Counted from the stretch's first letter, positions 1 to 9,414 are shown. The stretch: 64,000 bases of DNA from Endozoicomonas montiporae CL-33 (GCF_001583435.1 NZ_CP013251.1:1196001-1260000), one strand, 5' to 3'. Made by a program: numbers and translations. The notes: generated by a model not told the origin, from the letters alone.

Positions 1-116
1 GGGTAAAGTCTGGTGATATGACAGTGGAAGAAGCTGTCGATTATTTGTACGAGTATTTTGCCAAATACCCCAAAGGTTTTACCAATGATCTGAGAGCGGT
101 GTTCAAAACATGGTGA
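1..116 (+). CDS. C-terminal end of a cut-off protein, function unknown
   Basis: An open frame enters the window from the left and stops at TGA 114-116. It gives about 37 residues ending in LRAVFKTW. An internal ATG at 18 has no clear ribosome binding site, so I read this as the 3' end of a longer gene whose start lies outside. The tail is mixed acidic and aromatic, with no recognisable motif. About 120 bp with a short direct repeat (CCTTATTCCAAA) separate it from the next gene. Confidence 0.5.
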   Translation, partial: VKSGDMTVEEAVDYLYEYFAKYPKGFTNDLRAVFKTW

Positions 117-234
117 GCAGTTTTTTTCCGCCTTACCTGAAACCTTATTCCAAACCTTATTCCAAGCGTTTTTACAAGTGTTTTTAGAAACAATGGATCA
201 AGCCAGACGGAACTGAAGAATAAAAGGATTTATC

Positions 235-1218
235 ATGAAAAAGTTACAAAGTGTCAATGAGGTCATACAGTTGATAGAGGCGGGCAAAGTGCTCTCTCTG
301 GCTGGTGACGAGCGAGTGCTGTCACAGCTTCCCAAGGGGAACTGGGTTGCTGGAACGACGCCTTATTTTATGGGACGCAGTCAAGGCGAGTTCTCTCAGG
401 AAAAAGTCTATGTTGATGAAATTGCCGAAGGTCTGACGCAACACAAGATCATGACCTACGATAAGCAAACGCTACCCTCCTTTACCGGGGATCGTTTTGA
501 TAATGGTTACTCCATACTGGTGATACCGGCTTTCTCACAGGTGCATTCCGATTTTGCCCTGTACGCTGATGGCTACGATCACCTTTACGACAATCCTGTG
601 CTGGGCTGGGTGTCCGGCATTGATCTTGATTCCGGTGATACGCCAAAAGTTTATGACGGTTCCACTGGCACTGAGCTGACCGATAAAGTGGTGGCACTGC
701 ATGTTGAGTTGCCTTCAAATAAAATGCCGCAGTTGGAAATCATCAACATTCACAAGCCTGACCCTGATAGTCCTGTGATCGAGTTTGACACCGATGCGTT
801 TGAGGCCGGGGATTGCCTGATTGACGGGCAGAAGGTGAATTTTGCCGAATATGTCTCGGAACATGGCATTGATACGCAGGTGCCGCTGACCAGTGATTAC
901 TCTGGAGCCATCATCAATACCTGCATCAAGGAAGTGAATGCCGATGATGGAAAAGTGCACTTCTATGCACCGGTATTTAAGGGGCGTGAATATCGCTTTG
1001 CCCGTCCATTGGCGGATTACGCCGCAGAGTTTGCCAGCAGTTTGCCACAGAATAAGAGAGAGGCTCAGTTTTCCTGTAACTGTATTCTCAACTTCCTGTA
1101 CGGTGAGCTGAAGGGTAAACAAGCGGGACTGCCAGGACCGATAACCTTTGGCGAGATTGGATACCGCTTGTTAAACCAGACCATGACGTATCTTGAAGTG
1201 GTTGATCTGGACGATTGA
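235..1218 (+). CDS. Conserved hypothetical protein, probably DUF6976 family
   Basis: This is a 327-residue soluble protein with no signal peptide or membrane segment. The N-terminus carries the pattern LIEAGKVLSLAGDE followed by LPKGNWVAGTTPYFM (about residues 13-47), which I associate with the DUF6976 family; that family name is from memory and not certain. A late segment FSCNCILNFLYGEL with two close cysteines, then GPITFGEIGYRLLNQT, recalls C-terminal parts of FIST-type sensory proteins, so a sensory or ligand-binding role is possible but is inference. The start is supported by AAAGGA just upstream of ATG 235. A hairpin terminator follows 25 bp after the stop, so the gene is probably monocistronic. 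Confidence 0.7.
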   Translation: MKKLQSVNEVIQLIEAGKVLSLAGDERVLSQLPKGNWVAGTTPYFMGRSQGEFSQEKVYVDEIAEGLTQHKIMTYDKQTLPSFTGDRFDNGYSILVIPAFSQVHSDFALYADGYDHLYDNPVLGWVSGIDLDSGDTPKVYDGSTGTELTDKVVALHVELPSNKMPQLEIINIHKPDPDSPVIEFDTDAFEAGDCLIDGQKVNFAEYVSEHGIDTQVPLTSDYSGAIINTCIKEVNADDGKVHFYAPVFKGREYRFARPLADYAAEFASSLPQNKREAQFSCNCILNFLYGELKGKQAGLPGPITFGEIGYRLLNQTMTYLEVVDLDD

Positions 1219-1243
1219 TAGCTGGTGCGATACTGGTCAGGAA

Positions 1244-1267
1244 GGAGAGCTCAGGCTCTCCTTTCTT
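1244..1267 (+). terminator. Intrinsic terminator of the preceding gene
   Basis: GGAGAGC (1244-1250) and GCTCTCC (1255-1261) form a 7-bp perfect stem with a 4-nt loop, followed by TTTCTTATTT. Confidence 0.75.
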
Positions 1268-1291
1268 ATTTCATGCTTCAGAATACCTAAC

Positions 1292-1422
1292 GCAGCCAAT
1301 CCAAACCGCTGGTTCTGCGTCAGAACTCCTCGCAATAGCCAGCTATTACTCGTCGTTCTTCCTTGCCCAGCGATTTGGATTGGCTTGCTCATGGTCATAT
1401 TTAGAAAACGGAATTGGTATTA
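1292..1422. repeat. Palindromic repeat with conserved 3' tail (copy 1)
   Basis: Bases 1292-1388 form an imperfect palindrome: GCCAATCCAAA near the left end pairs with TTTGGATTGGC near the right end, and the centre is AATAGC-CA-GCTATT. An asymmetric tail (TTGCTCATGGTCATATTTAG and then GGAATTGGTATTA) runs to 1422. The centre and tail recur at 19710-19858. It fills part of the 470-bp gap between the preceding gene and the efflux operon. The rest of that gap (1423-1690) shows nothing I can support as a gene. Confidence 0.75.
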
Positions 1423-1690
1423 CAGTGTTTCAACTGGCTGTCACATGCTATTTGGCATGCCTGAAAGAGTCAGAGGCAGACGTGTGGTACGTGAATAAAA
1501 AACAGCAGTCGCATGTCGAACAGCGGTCTCCCTCCAGCCGTTATGGCAACAATGAGGAAGAACGCATTGCGTGGTTATAGCCTCTGGCTGATAGCGATCC
1601 GGATTTTTTACACGCTGGCAGGCAGATAGGATCAGGAGGAGCCTTTGCCCCTCTTTTTTCATTCAGACATTTTCATTCAGACAATTTCTC

Positions 1691-4600
1691 TCAATCCAGT
1701 GCTCTTTTTCCCAGAAGCGAATACAGCACAGGCACAACAAAGAGAGTCAGCAGCGTTGATACCAGCAGTCCACCAATAATGCTGGCTCCCATCGGTGCCC
1801 ACATCACCGAACCGGATAAGGTAAGAGGCAGCAGTCCGCCAATAGTGGTCAGCGTAGTCAGTAAAATGGGCAGCAGCCGCACCTGGCCGGCTTCAAGAAT
1901 GGCTTCCCTGAGTTCCATACCGTTCTTGCGCAACTGATTACTGTAATCCACCAGTATGATTGAATTGTTGACGACAATACCGACCAGCGAGGTCAGGCCA
2001 ATAAAGGCAGTAAAAGAGAAGGTAAAACCGGCAAACCACAGCGCCAGAATCATCCCTGTTACTGCAAAAGGAATCGCAGTGAAGATGACCAGCGGCTGAC
2101 TGAATGAATTAAACTGCAACACGAGCACCGCAAAGATGCCCAGCAGGGCGATCAGGAGCACTTTGGTCATTCCGTCAAAGGACTCTTCCCGTTGTTCCTG
2201 CTCGCCACCCACCTGATAGGAAACACCTTTTGGCCATTCGTACTGATCCAGTTCTGCCCGGATCGCATTGGTGACGGTTTCAGCCTGATAGCCAGCTTTC
2301 AGGTCGGCGGTAATGCGTGCCATACGTTCCGTCAAATGATGCTGGAAGCGGGGCAGGGCGTCCTGCATTTCCAGTTTAACCAGCTGTTTAACCGGAACCA
2401 GTTGTCCGCTGGCAGACTTCACCATCATACGATCAAAGTCTTCTATTTGTGGATCGCGACCCGATGACTGTCCTTTCACGATGATCGGATAATCTTCGCC
2501 GGAATGGTCCCGGAACTGGCTGACCGGTACGCCCACCAGACTGGCGCGAATTACCTGATCAATCGAGCTGATGGCAACCCCGTACATGGCGGCTTTATCG
2601 CGATTAATGGTGATGTTCAGGTCAACCTTGGGGTTGTCGAGAGGGTTATCAACATTCACCGTTCCCGGAGTACGGGCAATAATCTGCTCAATATCCCTTG
2701 AAACGGTCAGAACCCGATTCAGGTCATCACCCATAATTCGAAACGCTATCGGGGCTTCGTATGGAGGGCCCTGCAACAACTCTTTCACGACCACTCTGGC
2801 CCCGACAATACGATTGAACTCTTCTCTGAGGGTTTCGACAAATGGCTCCACCTCGCTCAGCTGACCGGAGTTCAGGTTGATAACCAGCTGCGCGTAGTTG
2901 GGCACCTGACGTTTAGGGAAAATGTTGTAGTAAATTCGAGGGTTATCTTTACCGATATTGCTGACCACGGAGCGTACCAGCGGGAAGTCTTTAACAATAT
3001 CCTCAACCTGTCGTACTGCATCATCTGTTTGCTGAAAACTGGAACCTTCGGGCAACTCGACATTGACCAGCAGCATGGGCTTTTCAGCTTTGGGGAACAT
3101 GCTGACTCCCAGTGTCCCTGCCAGCATGATAGAACCTGCCAGAGTGGCAACAGCAATCATCAGAATCAGTACCGGGTAGCGAAGCGCACCACTGAGCATG
3201 GCTTTATAGGGACCATGGGTAAAAGCCTGCAAACCTCTTAACAGTAAAGGCGGTTTGCTGTCGTGACCTTTCAGCATCACACTGGCGAGTAACGGCGACA
3301 GGCTCAGGGCAATAATCAGTGAAGCCAACAGGGTAAGAATGACCGTGACCGGCATGGAACGCAGGAAAATACCGGCTCCGGTCTGTAGCAGCATGATGGG
3401 CAGGAAAGCCAGAATGGTGGTCAGGGTTCCACTGATAACTGCCCAGCCCACCTGACTGGCTCCTTTCGCTGCAGCTTCCATGCGCGGATAGCCTTTTCGC
3501 AGAAAGCGGTGAACGTTTTCTGTGACGACAATGGCATTGTCAACCAGCAACCCCAGTGCAATCACCAGTCCGGCAATAGACATCTGTTGCAGCCCATAGC
3601 CTGCGAGATCAACCCAGCCCAGACCAATAAATACGGACAGTGGAATAGCAAGAATAATCACAATGGCAGATCGGGCACCGAGAAACAGAATGATCAGCAA
3701 CCCTACCAGCACCAGACCCTGAATCAGGCTGTTAAAAAACTGTGAAACCCGTTCGTGTACGGATTCGCTCTGGTCATGGGCGATACCGATGTTGATATCG
3801 GCGGGTAGCTCCTGCTCAAACTGATCCAGTGTTTCTTTGATGCCGTCCATTACGGTGAAAATGTTGCTGCCTTTACGCTGCACAACAGTGATAAAAATGG
3901 AACGGGTTCCCTGAAACCGTGCCTGATAGGTGGGCAGGGCATCCGCAAAAGCGATATCAGCAATATCTTTTACAAACACCACCCGTCCCGGAGTGGAGAC
4001 GACGGCGGTGCGTTCAACCGCTTCAATATCCTTAAAATCGCCACTGGTTCTTACGGTAAAGCGGCGTGACCCCGCCAGTACATGACCACCGGGAAGGTTA
4101 ACGCCGGATGCCTGAATGGCAGAAATCAGATCTTCAACACCGATACCCAGTTCCTGCATTCGGGCAAGGTCGGCCCGAACCTGCAGTTGTTGTTCCGGAA
4201 ACGCTTCGGTCGTGGCCTTTTTAATGCCGGGGATGCGCTCAAGGCGTTTCTCGAGCTTTTCACCGGTCAGGCGCAGGGTGTTATAACTTTGCGATTCCGA
4301 CATCAGCGCAATCTGGATGATGCTGACATCGATCGGGGAAATTCGATCAATGGCCAGTACCGGAATGTCGTCGGGTAACTGGTCGCGGATTTTGGAAATC
4401 TCTGCAACCACATCGTCGTATTGATCCTGAGGGTCGGTACCGTAGAGGAATTCAACCCGTATGACAGCAAGGCCGTCTTCGATATCGCTTTTCAGAACTC
4501 TGATGTCGTCTAACTCATTGATGGCTTCCTCGATAGGGTCAACAATCAGTTTCTCCATATCCAAAGGGTTGGTTCCGGGATAGACGACACGAACCATAGT

Positions 4601-4732
4601 TGCAGGAAATGTAAACTGTGGATCTTCTGAGCGGGGCATGGTCATCAGCGACACAATACCCAGTGTCACCAGCAGCAACATGACTACCAGAGTAAAGCGG
4701 CGGTTTTGAATGGCGATAGCCGGGAGTTTCAT
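1691..4732 (-). CDS. RND efflux pump inner-membrane permease
   Basis: This 1013-residue protein is a proton-driven resistance-nodulation-division transporter of the AcrB/HAE1 class, working with the adaptor encoded just upstream. The layout is typical: an N-terminal TM1, a large periplasmic porter loop, TM2-6, a second large loop and TM8-12, ending in FVVPVLYSLLGKRALD. TM4 has GLLVDNAIVVTENVHR: the first Asp of AcrB's DD pair is kept and the second is Asn. TM10 has GIVVNNSIILVDY, with Asn where AcrB has Lys. The same variation is common in more distant RND permeases. Its start is only 5 bp after the adaptor stop, so the two are one operon. No outer-membrane channel gene is nearby, so a TolC-type protein elsewhere must be shared. 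Substrate cannot be read from sequence. Confidence 0.93.
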   Translation of the reverse strand: MKLPAIAIQNRRFTLVVMLLLVTLGIVSLMTMPRSEDPQFTFPATMVRVVYPGTNPLDMEKLIVDPIEEAINELDDIRVLKSDIEDGLAVIRVEFLYGTDPQDQYDDVVAEISKIRDQLPDDIPVLAIDRISPIDVSIIQIALMSESQSYNTLRLTGEKLEKRLERIPGIKKATTEAFPEQQLQVRADLARMQELGIGVEDLISAIQASGVNLPGGHVLAGSRRFTVRTSGDFKDIEAVERTAVVSTPGRVVFVKDIADIAFADALPTYQARFQGTRSIFITVVQRKGSNIFTVMDGIKETLDQFEQELPADINIGIAHDQSESVHERVSQFFNSLIQGLVLVGLLIILFLGARSAIVIILAIPLSVFIGLGWVDLAGYGLQQMSIAGLVIALGLLVDNAIVVTENVHRFLRKGYPRMEAAAKGASQVGWAVISGTLTTILAFLPIMLLQTGAGIFLRSMPVTVILTLLASLIIALSLSPLLASVMLKGHDSKPPLLLRGLQAFTHGPYKAMLSGALRYPVLILMIAVATLAGSIMLAGTLGVSMFPKAEKPMLLVNVELPEGSSFQQTDDAVRQVEDIVKDFPLVRSVVSNIGKDNPRIYYNIFPKRQVPNYAQLVINLNSGQLSEVEPFVETLREEFNRIVGARVVVKELLQGPPYEAPIAFRIMGDDLNRVLTVSRDIEQIIARTPGTVNVDNPLDNPKVDLNITINRDKAAMYGVAISSIDQVIRASLVGVPVSQFRDHSGEDYPIIVKGQSSGRDPQIEDFDRMMVKSASGQLVPVKQLVKLEMQDALPRFQHHLTERMARITADLKAGYQAETVTNAIRAELDQYEWPKGVSYQVGGEQEQREESFDGMTKVLLIALLGIFAVLVLQFNSFSQPLVIFTAIPFAVTGMILALWFAGFTFSFTAFIGLTSLVGIVVNNSIILVDYSNQLRKNGMELREAILEAGQVRLLPILLTTLTTIGGLLPLTLSGSVMWAPMGASIIGGLLVSTLLTLFVVPVLYSLLGKRALD

Positions 4733-4737
4733 GGCGC

Positions 4738-5850
4738 TTACTCCTGAAGGTCGGCAGTCTGTTCAGAAACTGTGTCAGCCACGCTTTCAACGACTTTTTC
4801 AGCCAGGATGACGGTATCGCCATCCAGGAGAAAGCCGGCTCCGGAGCTAATGACCCGTTCACCTTCTGCCAGACCGGATTCGCTGGCTATGAAGCCCGAC
4901 TCTATAAAATTGAGGTGGATGTTCCTCAGGGTGACCGACTGTTTGTCGGGGTTATAGACAAAAACGTCTGCACGGGTGCGACTGGCATTCACCACCGACT
5001 CAATGGGAATCAGTGCCAGCAGTTGCTGGCTGGAGGGAATAAGCGTCACTTTACCCACAAAGCCTGAACGTAATTTGCTGGTGGTTTCAGGGAAGGTGAT
5101 TTCCACCTGAAAAGTGCCGGTTCGCTCATCGGCCAGGGCGGCCAGACGGGTAACCTGTCCGGTGAATGTCTGGTCAGGCCAGGCATCAAACTGAATCTGT
5201 GCCCTGTCGTTTTTTTTGACCCGTACAATCTCTTCATCGGTCAGACCGGTTTTTAACACCCAGCCCCTCGACGTATCGGCGACGACCAGTACTGGCTGGT
5301 TGGGTGTTACCAGTTCGTTTTCTTCCACATGACGTCTTAGCACCAGCCCCGGGGAAGGCGCATCAATGCGAGAATAGCGTTGATTAAACAAGGTGATTCG
5401 TAAACGGCTCTGGGCAACGGCCAGTTCGGTTTCTGCCGACTGCAGCTGATCCAGAGAGACCACATTATTCTTGTGCAGCTTACTGATTCGTTCCAGATTA
5501 CGTTTTGCCAGATCCAGCCTTGCCTTTGCTTCGTCAACCTGTGCATTGATCTCTTCCATGGTCAGGCTTGCCAGTAATTGCCCTGCCAGCACCCGGTCAC
5601 CTTCGTCAACCAATAGCTGTGCAACCGGCCCTGCTGTTTTAAACGACAGTGTTTGTTGAGACTTATAGGCAAGAATGCCACTGGTTCTGATAGGGCGGGA
5701 ATGTTGCTGGTATTGAACGGTTTCAGTTGCGACGCTGACGGAGGGCTTTCCCTGTGCTGAACTGGCCACTGCGGGTAATGACAGTGTGAAATAAAATGTG
5801 CAGGAAAGGGTCAGGGCAACAAACCATGTGTAATGATGCAAAGCAGGCAT
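4738..5850 (-). CDS. RND efflux periplasmic adaptor (membrane fusion protein)
   Basis: The 370-residue protein has an N-terminal hydrophobic signal (about residues 8-30, ending PAVASS). It then shows the HlyD/AcrA-type order: a barrel-sandwich half with VAQLLVDEGDRVLAGQLLASL, a helical hairpin rich in Ala/Glu/Arg (about 110-150), the second lipoyl half with DAPSPGLVLRRHVEENELVTPNQPVLVVAD, and beta-barrel and membrane-proximal domains. It bridges the permease to an outer-membrane channel. It is first in the two-gene operon and divergent from a TetR-type regulator. A 15-bp palindrome overlaps its likely -35 box, so repression by that regulator is the simple prediction. The long hydrophobic start could also act as an uncleaved anchor. 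Confidence 0.92.
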   Translation of the reverse strand: MPALHHYTWFVALTLSCTFYFTLSLPAVASSAQGKPSVSVATETVQYQQHSRPIRTSGILAYKSQQTLSFKTAGPVAQLLVDEGDRVLAGQLLASLTMEEINAQVDEAKARLDLAKRNLERISKLHKNNVVSLDQLQSAETELAVAQSRLRITLFNQRYSRIDAPSPGLVLRRHVEENELVTPNQPVLVVADTSRGWVLKTGLTDEEIVRVKKNDRAQIQFDAWPDQTFTGQVTRLAALADERTGTFQVEITFPETTSKLRSGFVGKVTLIPSSQQLLALIPIESVVNASRTRADVFVYNPDKQSVTLRNIHLNFIESGFIASESGLAEGERVISSGAGFLLDGDTVILAEKVVESVADTVSEQTADLQE

Positions 5851-5886
5851 GGAGGTCTGTCCGAATTTGTGTTTATTGTTGACTTA

Positions 5887-5926
5887 ATGCTAAAAGAGTA
5901 ATGTGTTCGATGTCAACAATGTTGAC
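5887..5926. promoter_or_regulatory. Probable TetR operator over the efflux operon promoter
   Basis: GTCAACAATGTTGAC (5912-5926) is a perfect 7+1+7 palindrome between the divergent efflux operon and regulator genes. Read on the minus strand it contains TTGACA (5916-5911), and TAGCAT (5892-5887) lies 18 bp downstream, a plausible -35/-10 pair for the efflux genes. A further half site TGTTGAC is at 5877-5883. A TetR dimer bound here would block the pump promoter and probably its own. Confidence 0.6.
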
Positions 5927-5982
5927 GATGAATACATTGATAAGCGATGCTTTAAACGGTTTGAGTGGTTATCAGGTCAATT

Positions 5983-6570
5983 ATGTCTAGCTATCATCAT
6001 GGAAATCTCCGTCAGGTGTTGCTGATGGAAGCCCGGCAACAGCTGCATAAATCGGGCGCTGAGAAACTGAGTCTGCGTGCTTTAGCCAGAGCGGTTGGCG
6101 TTTCCCAGACGGCGCCTTACCGACATTTTTCCGATAAGGAAACCTTACTGGTGTCTTTGATGACAGAGGGTTTTGCAGAACTGGATCAATGCGTTGCCAG
6201 TGCAGAGCAGTCATCGGAAAGTATTGATGATGAATTGGTGCATGCCGGGCTGGCTTTTGTGGCCTTTGCTTCAGCAAATCCTGAACTGTACAAACTGATG
6301 TTCGGGCCGCTGCTGGCAAAAAAAGAAGACTATCCGCAGTTAAAAGAAAAAGCACTGGGCAGTCTGGGGCGTCTACAGGGCATCATCAGTCGTAAACTGC
6401 AAAGCACTGATCAGGAGCTGATCTGGCAAACCACCATCAATGCAACAGCTCTGGTTCATGGTCATGCCAGCATGAGCATTGACGGTATGCCGGCCTGTAA
6501 CCGCCAGACTGGAGAACCCATTGATCTGCACAAGGCATTGAAAGCCTTTGCCGATGGAATTAATGCCTGA
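5983..6570 (+). CDS. TetR/AcrR-family transcriptional regulator
   Basis: This 195-residue protein has an N-terminal helix-turn-helix: YHHGNLRQVLL, then LSLRALARAVGVSQTAPYRHFSDKETLL. The YHHGNLR start and the APYRHF recognition helix are typical of the TetR subgroup with a WHG-type C-terminal ligand domain. The frame opens at GTG 5965, but the family normally begins at MSxYHHGNLR, so I chose ATG 5983. It is transcribed away from the RND operon and most likely represses it; the palindrome between them is a good candidate operator. The inducing ligand is unknown. Confidence 0.88.
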   Translation: MSSYHHGNLRQVLLMEARQQLHKSGAEKLSLRALARAVGVSQTAPYRHFSDKETLLVSLMTEGFAELDQCVASAEQSSESIDDELVHAGLAFVAFASANPELYKLMFGPLLAKKEDYPQLKEKALGSLGRLQGIISRKLQSTDQELIWQTTINATALVHGHASMSIDGMPACNRQTGEPIDLHKALKAFADGINA

Positions 6571-6677
6571 ACAAACCCCGGCACAACTCTGAAATCCTCG
6601 ACTTTGGTATTGTCCAGCCTTGCCGATAGCTGAAACTAGCACGTAGTTTCAATCACCGCTTTCTCTGGATTTTTTCA

Positions 6678-8108
6678 ATGGTTAAAGGACTGACCACATC
6701 AATACTGACTATGTCAGTCACCATTATTATCCTGTTTAGCCTGCAAGGCTGTTCTCAGGTTGAACCTGCAGCTTATGAAGAGGGTGAAAAGTGGCCGGGA
6801 GGAAAGACATCGGTGACTGTTTCCGGTAAAAGCTCGTTTACCCGTGCTTCAGCCAATATGGCAGCGAATCGCAGACTGGATTTCAGTGTGGGGGACAGTT
6901 TCTTTAAAAGTGACTGGGTACCGGCTCCGCAGCCGGATTCTGTTCGCGACGGACTTGGACCTTTATTTAATACCCGCTCCTGTGAAGGTTGCCATATTCT
7001 TGATGGGCGAGGGCATGCACCAGAGGATGGAGAGCTGAATGAAGGTGGTCTGCTCATAAGAATCAGCGTGCCGGCGGAAACCCTGAAAGAAAAAGATCAA
7101 CTGACCCGCAGTGGCGTGATTCCTCATCCGATCTATGGTGACCAGATTCAGGACTTTTCATTGAACAGCGTAAAACACGAAGCCAAAGTAAGGGTTCGTT
7201 ATGAATATTCGAATATTCGTTTTCCAGATGGTGATAGCGTTCAGATTCGTAAACCAGTCATTCAGCTCGAAGATTTGAATTATGGCCCGCTGCCTGACAA
7301 TGTGATGATTTCTCCCCGTATTGCGTCGCCCATGATTGGTCTCGGTCTTTTGGAAGCCATATCCGACTCCCAGATTCTGGCTAATGAAGATCCTGAAGAT
7401 CGGGATGGCGATGGTATATCCGGTCGTGGTAATCGTGTCTGGGATATTAAAAATAAAAAGACGGTACTGGGGCGGTTTGGCTGGAAAGCCGGACAGCCGA
7501 ACATGACACAGCAAAGTGCCGGTGCTTTTAATGGTGATATGGGCATTACCTCCAGCCTGTTTCCGGATGATAACTGTATGGAAAGTCAGACCGCCTGTAA
7601 GGAAGCTGCGCCGCAGGATCATTTGGATATTTCCGATTCCACCCTTGAAAAAGTGGTGTTCTATAGTCGTAATCTGGCTGTTCCCATGAGGCTGGATTCC
7701 AAGGAACCACAGGTACTGCTGGGAAAAGCACTGTTTGGCAAAGCAAACTGCAGCGGATGCCATATTCCAAATTACACGACATTAAAAGTTAAAAACTACC
7801 CGGAACAGTCACAGCAGAATATCTGGCCTTATACCGATTTATTGCTGCACGATATGGGTGAAGAGCTGTCAGACAACCGCCCCGAGTTTCTGGCATCTGG
7901 CAGAGAGTGGCGAACCCCGCCTTTATGGGGCATTGGGAAAACGAAAATGGTCAACCCCAAAGCCACCTTCCTCCATGACGGGCGGGCTCGCACGATTATG
8001 GAAGCGATTCTCTGGCATGGAGGCGAGGCCGAAGCGTCAAAGCAGGCGGTGATGGAAATGAGCAAAGATCAGCGTACGGCTCTGGTGAGATTCGTGAATT
8101 CATTATAA
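6678..8108 (+). CDS. Di-heme oxidoreductase-like lipoprotein (putative peroxidase)
   Basis: The 476-residue protein begins with a lipoprotein signal (LFSLQGC, Cys25), so it should be membrane-tethered in the periplasm. Two c-type heme sites are present: CEGCH at 102-106, within GLGPLFNTRSCEGCHILDGRG, and CSGCH at 358-362. The spacing and the GLGPLFN motif fit the di-heme oxidoreductase family (COG3488), distantly related to MauG and cytochrome c peroxidase. Near the C-terminus are the family's HDMG and FLHDGRART segments. In other bacteria this family sits with imelysin-type lipoproteins in iron-related operons, but none is present here. The reaction is unproven; peroxidase or iron-linked redox activity is inference. 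Confidence 0.85.
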   Translation: MVKGLTTSILTMSVTIIILFSLQGCSQVEPAAYEEGEKWPGGKTSVTVSGKSSFTRASANMAANRRLDFSVGDSFFKSDWVPAPQPDSVRDGLGPLFNTRSCEGCHILDGRGHAPEDGELNEGGLLIRISVPAETLKEKDQLTRSGVIPHPIYGDQIQDFSLNSVKHEAKVRVRYEYSNIRFPDGDSVQIRKPVIQLEDLNYGPLPDNVMISPRIASPMIGLGLLEAISDSQILANEDPEDRDGDGISGRGNRVWDIKNKKTVLGRFGWKAGQPNMTQQSAGAFNGDMGITSSLFPDDNCMESQTACKEAAPQDHLDISDSTLEKVVFYSRNLAVPMRLDSKEPQVLLGKALFGKANCSGCHIPNYTTLKVKNYPEQSQQNIWPYTDLLLHDMGEELSDNRPEFLASGREWRTPPLWGIGKTKMVNPKATFLHDGRARTIMEAILWHGGEAEASKQAVMEMSKDQRTALVRFVNSL

Positions 8109-8220
8109 TAAGCACCCATAAGTTCTTATTACGATTTGCTTAAATAATATTTATTTTCCTTATTAGCGATTTAGACCCATACTCTCGCCTTTTGATGCCT
8201 TATTGAGAATTTGGAAAGTT

Positions 8221-9186
8221 ATGGGTTACCTCCCTGAACGCTTTCCGGCGCTGCGCGGAAGAACCCGCTGGTTAGCCCGAAGCCTGTTTGTCCTGATGTG
8301 TTTGATATGCCTGCTAACCGGTGTTTCATCTCCAGTGGCTCTGATGTTGGGTATTCTTCTGGCACTGTTGCTGGGTAATCCATTTTTACAACTGACTCAG
8401 GCTGCGACGGGTATTCTCCTCAAACTCTCTGTGGTGGGGCTCGGTTTCGGTATGAGCATTCATCAGGCTGTGGCTGCCAGTCAGGATGGTTTTTTATTGA
8501 CCGTCATTTCAATTGCCTCGACGCTTGGGTTAGGCGCTTTACTGGCGCTAAGAATGGGGATTAACCGGCATGCGGGTCAGTTGATTGCCAGTGGTACTGC
8601 TATTTGTGGTGGCAGTGCCATTGCGGCGGTGGCACCGGTGATCAAAGCCAGTCATCGTGATATGTCAGTGGCTTTGGGCGTGGTGTTTATCCTCAATTCA
8701 ATAGCTTTGTTGGTGTTTCCCGTGGTGGGGAACTGGTTGTTGATGACCCAGGAACAGTTCGGACTCTGGGCAGCCATTGCCATTCACGATACCAGTTCGG
8801 TGGTGGGTGCCAGTGTCAGCTATGGAGAAGAAGCGCTGGCGATTGCAACAACGGTCAAACTTGGACGGGCGCTGTGGATTATTCCCCTGTCTCTGCTTCT
8901 GGCGGTGGTGTCCGGTGGTAGTCTGAGGCGCATCAGTATTCCCTGGTTTATCGGCCTGTTTATTGTTGCCATGCTGATCAACAGCTTTGTTCCGGCCGTT
9001 CAGGGGATTAGTGCCGATATCGTTGAGTGGTCGAAAAGAGGGTTGGTGCTGACACTGTTTCTGATTGGTTCCACCATGACCCGCGACCTGTTAACAAGCG
9101 TTGGCCTTAGACCCATGCTTTACGGTTTTTCTCTTTGGATGGTTATTGCGCTGGTATCGCTGGGTTTGATTCTGTCTAATTTCTGA
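8221..9186 (+). CDS. YeiH/UPF0324 family putative sulfate exporter
   Basis: The 321-residue integral membrane protein has about ten hydrophobic segments. Family hallmarks are visible: KLSVVGLGFGMSI, then ASGTAICGGSAIAAVAPVIKA, and later IHDTSSVVGASVSYGEEAL followed by VKLGRALWIIPLSL. These match the UPF0324/YeiH family, annotated as putative sulfate exporters with little direct evidence. The frame opens at TTG 8203, but ATG 8221 has GGAAAG at a good distance and is preferred. No adjacent LysR-type regulator is present, unlike the classic yeiE-yeiH arrangement. A hairpin-rich 250-bp gap follows before the TRAP genes. Confidence 0.85.
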   Translation: MGYLPERFPALRGRTRWLARSLFVLMCLICLLTGVSSPVALMLGILLALLLGNPFLQLTQAATGILLKLSVVGLGFGMSIHQAVAASQDGFLLTVISIASTLGLGALLALRMGINRHAGQLIASGTAICGGSAIAAVAPVIKASHRDMSVALGVVFILNSIALLVFPVVGNWLLMTQEQFGLWAAIAIHDTSSVVGASVSYGEEALAIATTVKLGRALWIIPLSLLLAVVSGGSLRRISIPWFIGLFIVAMLINSFVPAVQGISADIVEWSKRGLVLTLFLIGSTMTRDLLTSVGLRPMLYGFSLWMVIALVSLGLILSNF

Positions 9187-9308
9187 AACGGATTCAGGCT
9201 CTATACATCAAGATTGTTTTAAGAATAAGCAGCCTGCATCCCTGCATCAGAGGAGAGGGTACTGAACTGCCTTCTCGTCCCTTCCTGTTTAAGTTAGACT
9301 CTCGTACA

Positions 9309-9414
9309 CGTATGGTGATCAGACTCTCGGAAAGCCTGACACCATACGGCTGTCTGGTCGGTCATCGCACATTGTGCGAGTTACTATCACAGTCATAAAA
9401 AGCCCTTTAAAGGG
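9309..9414. other. Three consecutive perfect dyads upstream of the TRAP operon
   Basis: CGTATGGTG (9309-9317) pairs with CACCATACG (9340-9348). TCGCAC-ATT-GTGCGA occupies 9365-9379. CCCTTTAAAGGG occupies 9403-9414. None is followed by a long T run. They may be operators, a structured leader, or the end of the YeiH transcript; I cannot decide between these. Confidence 0.5.

Noticed and set aside
1193..1662. Three overlapping frames around the first palindromic repeat
   Set aside because: They run through the terminator and the repeat; similar peptides arise at the repeat near 19710, so they are repeat-encoded noise.
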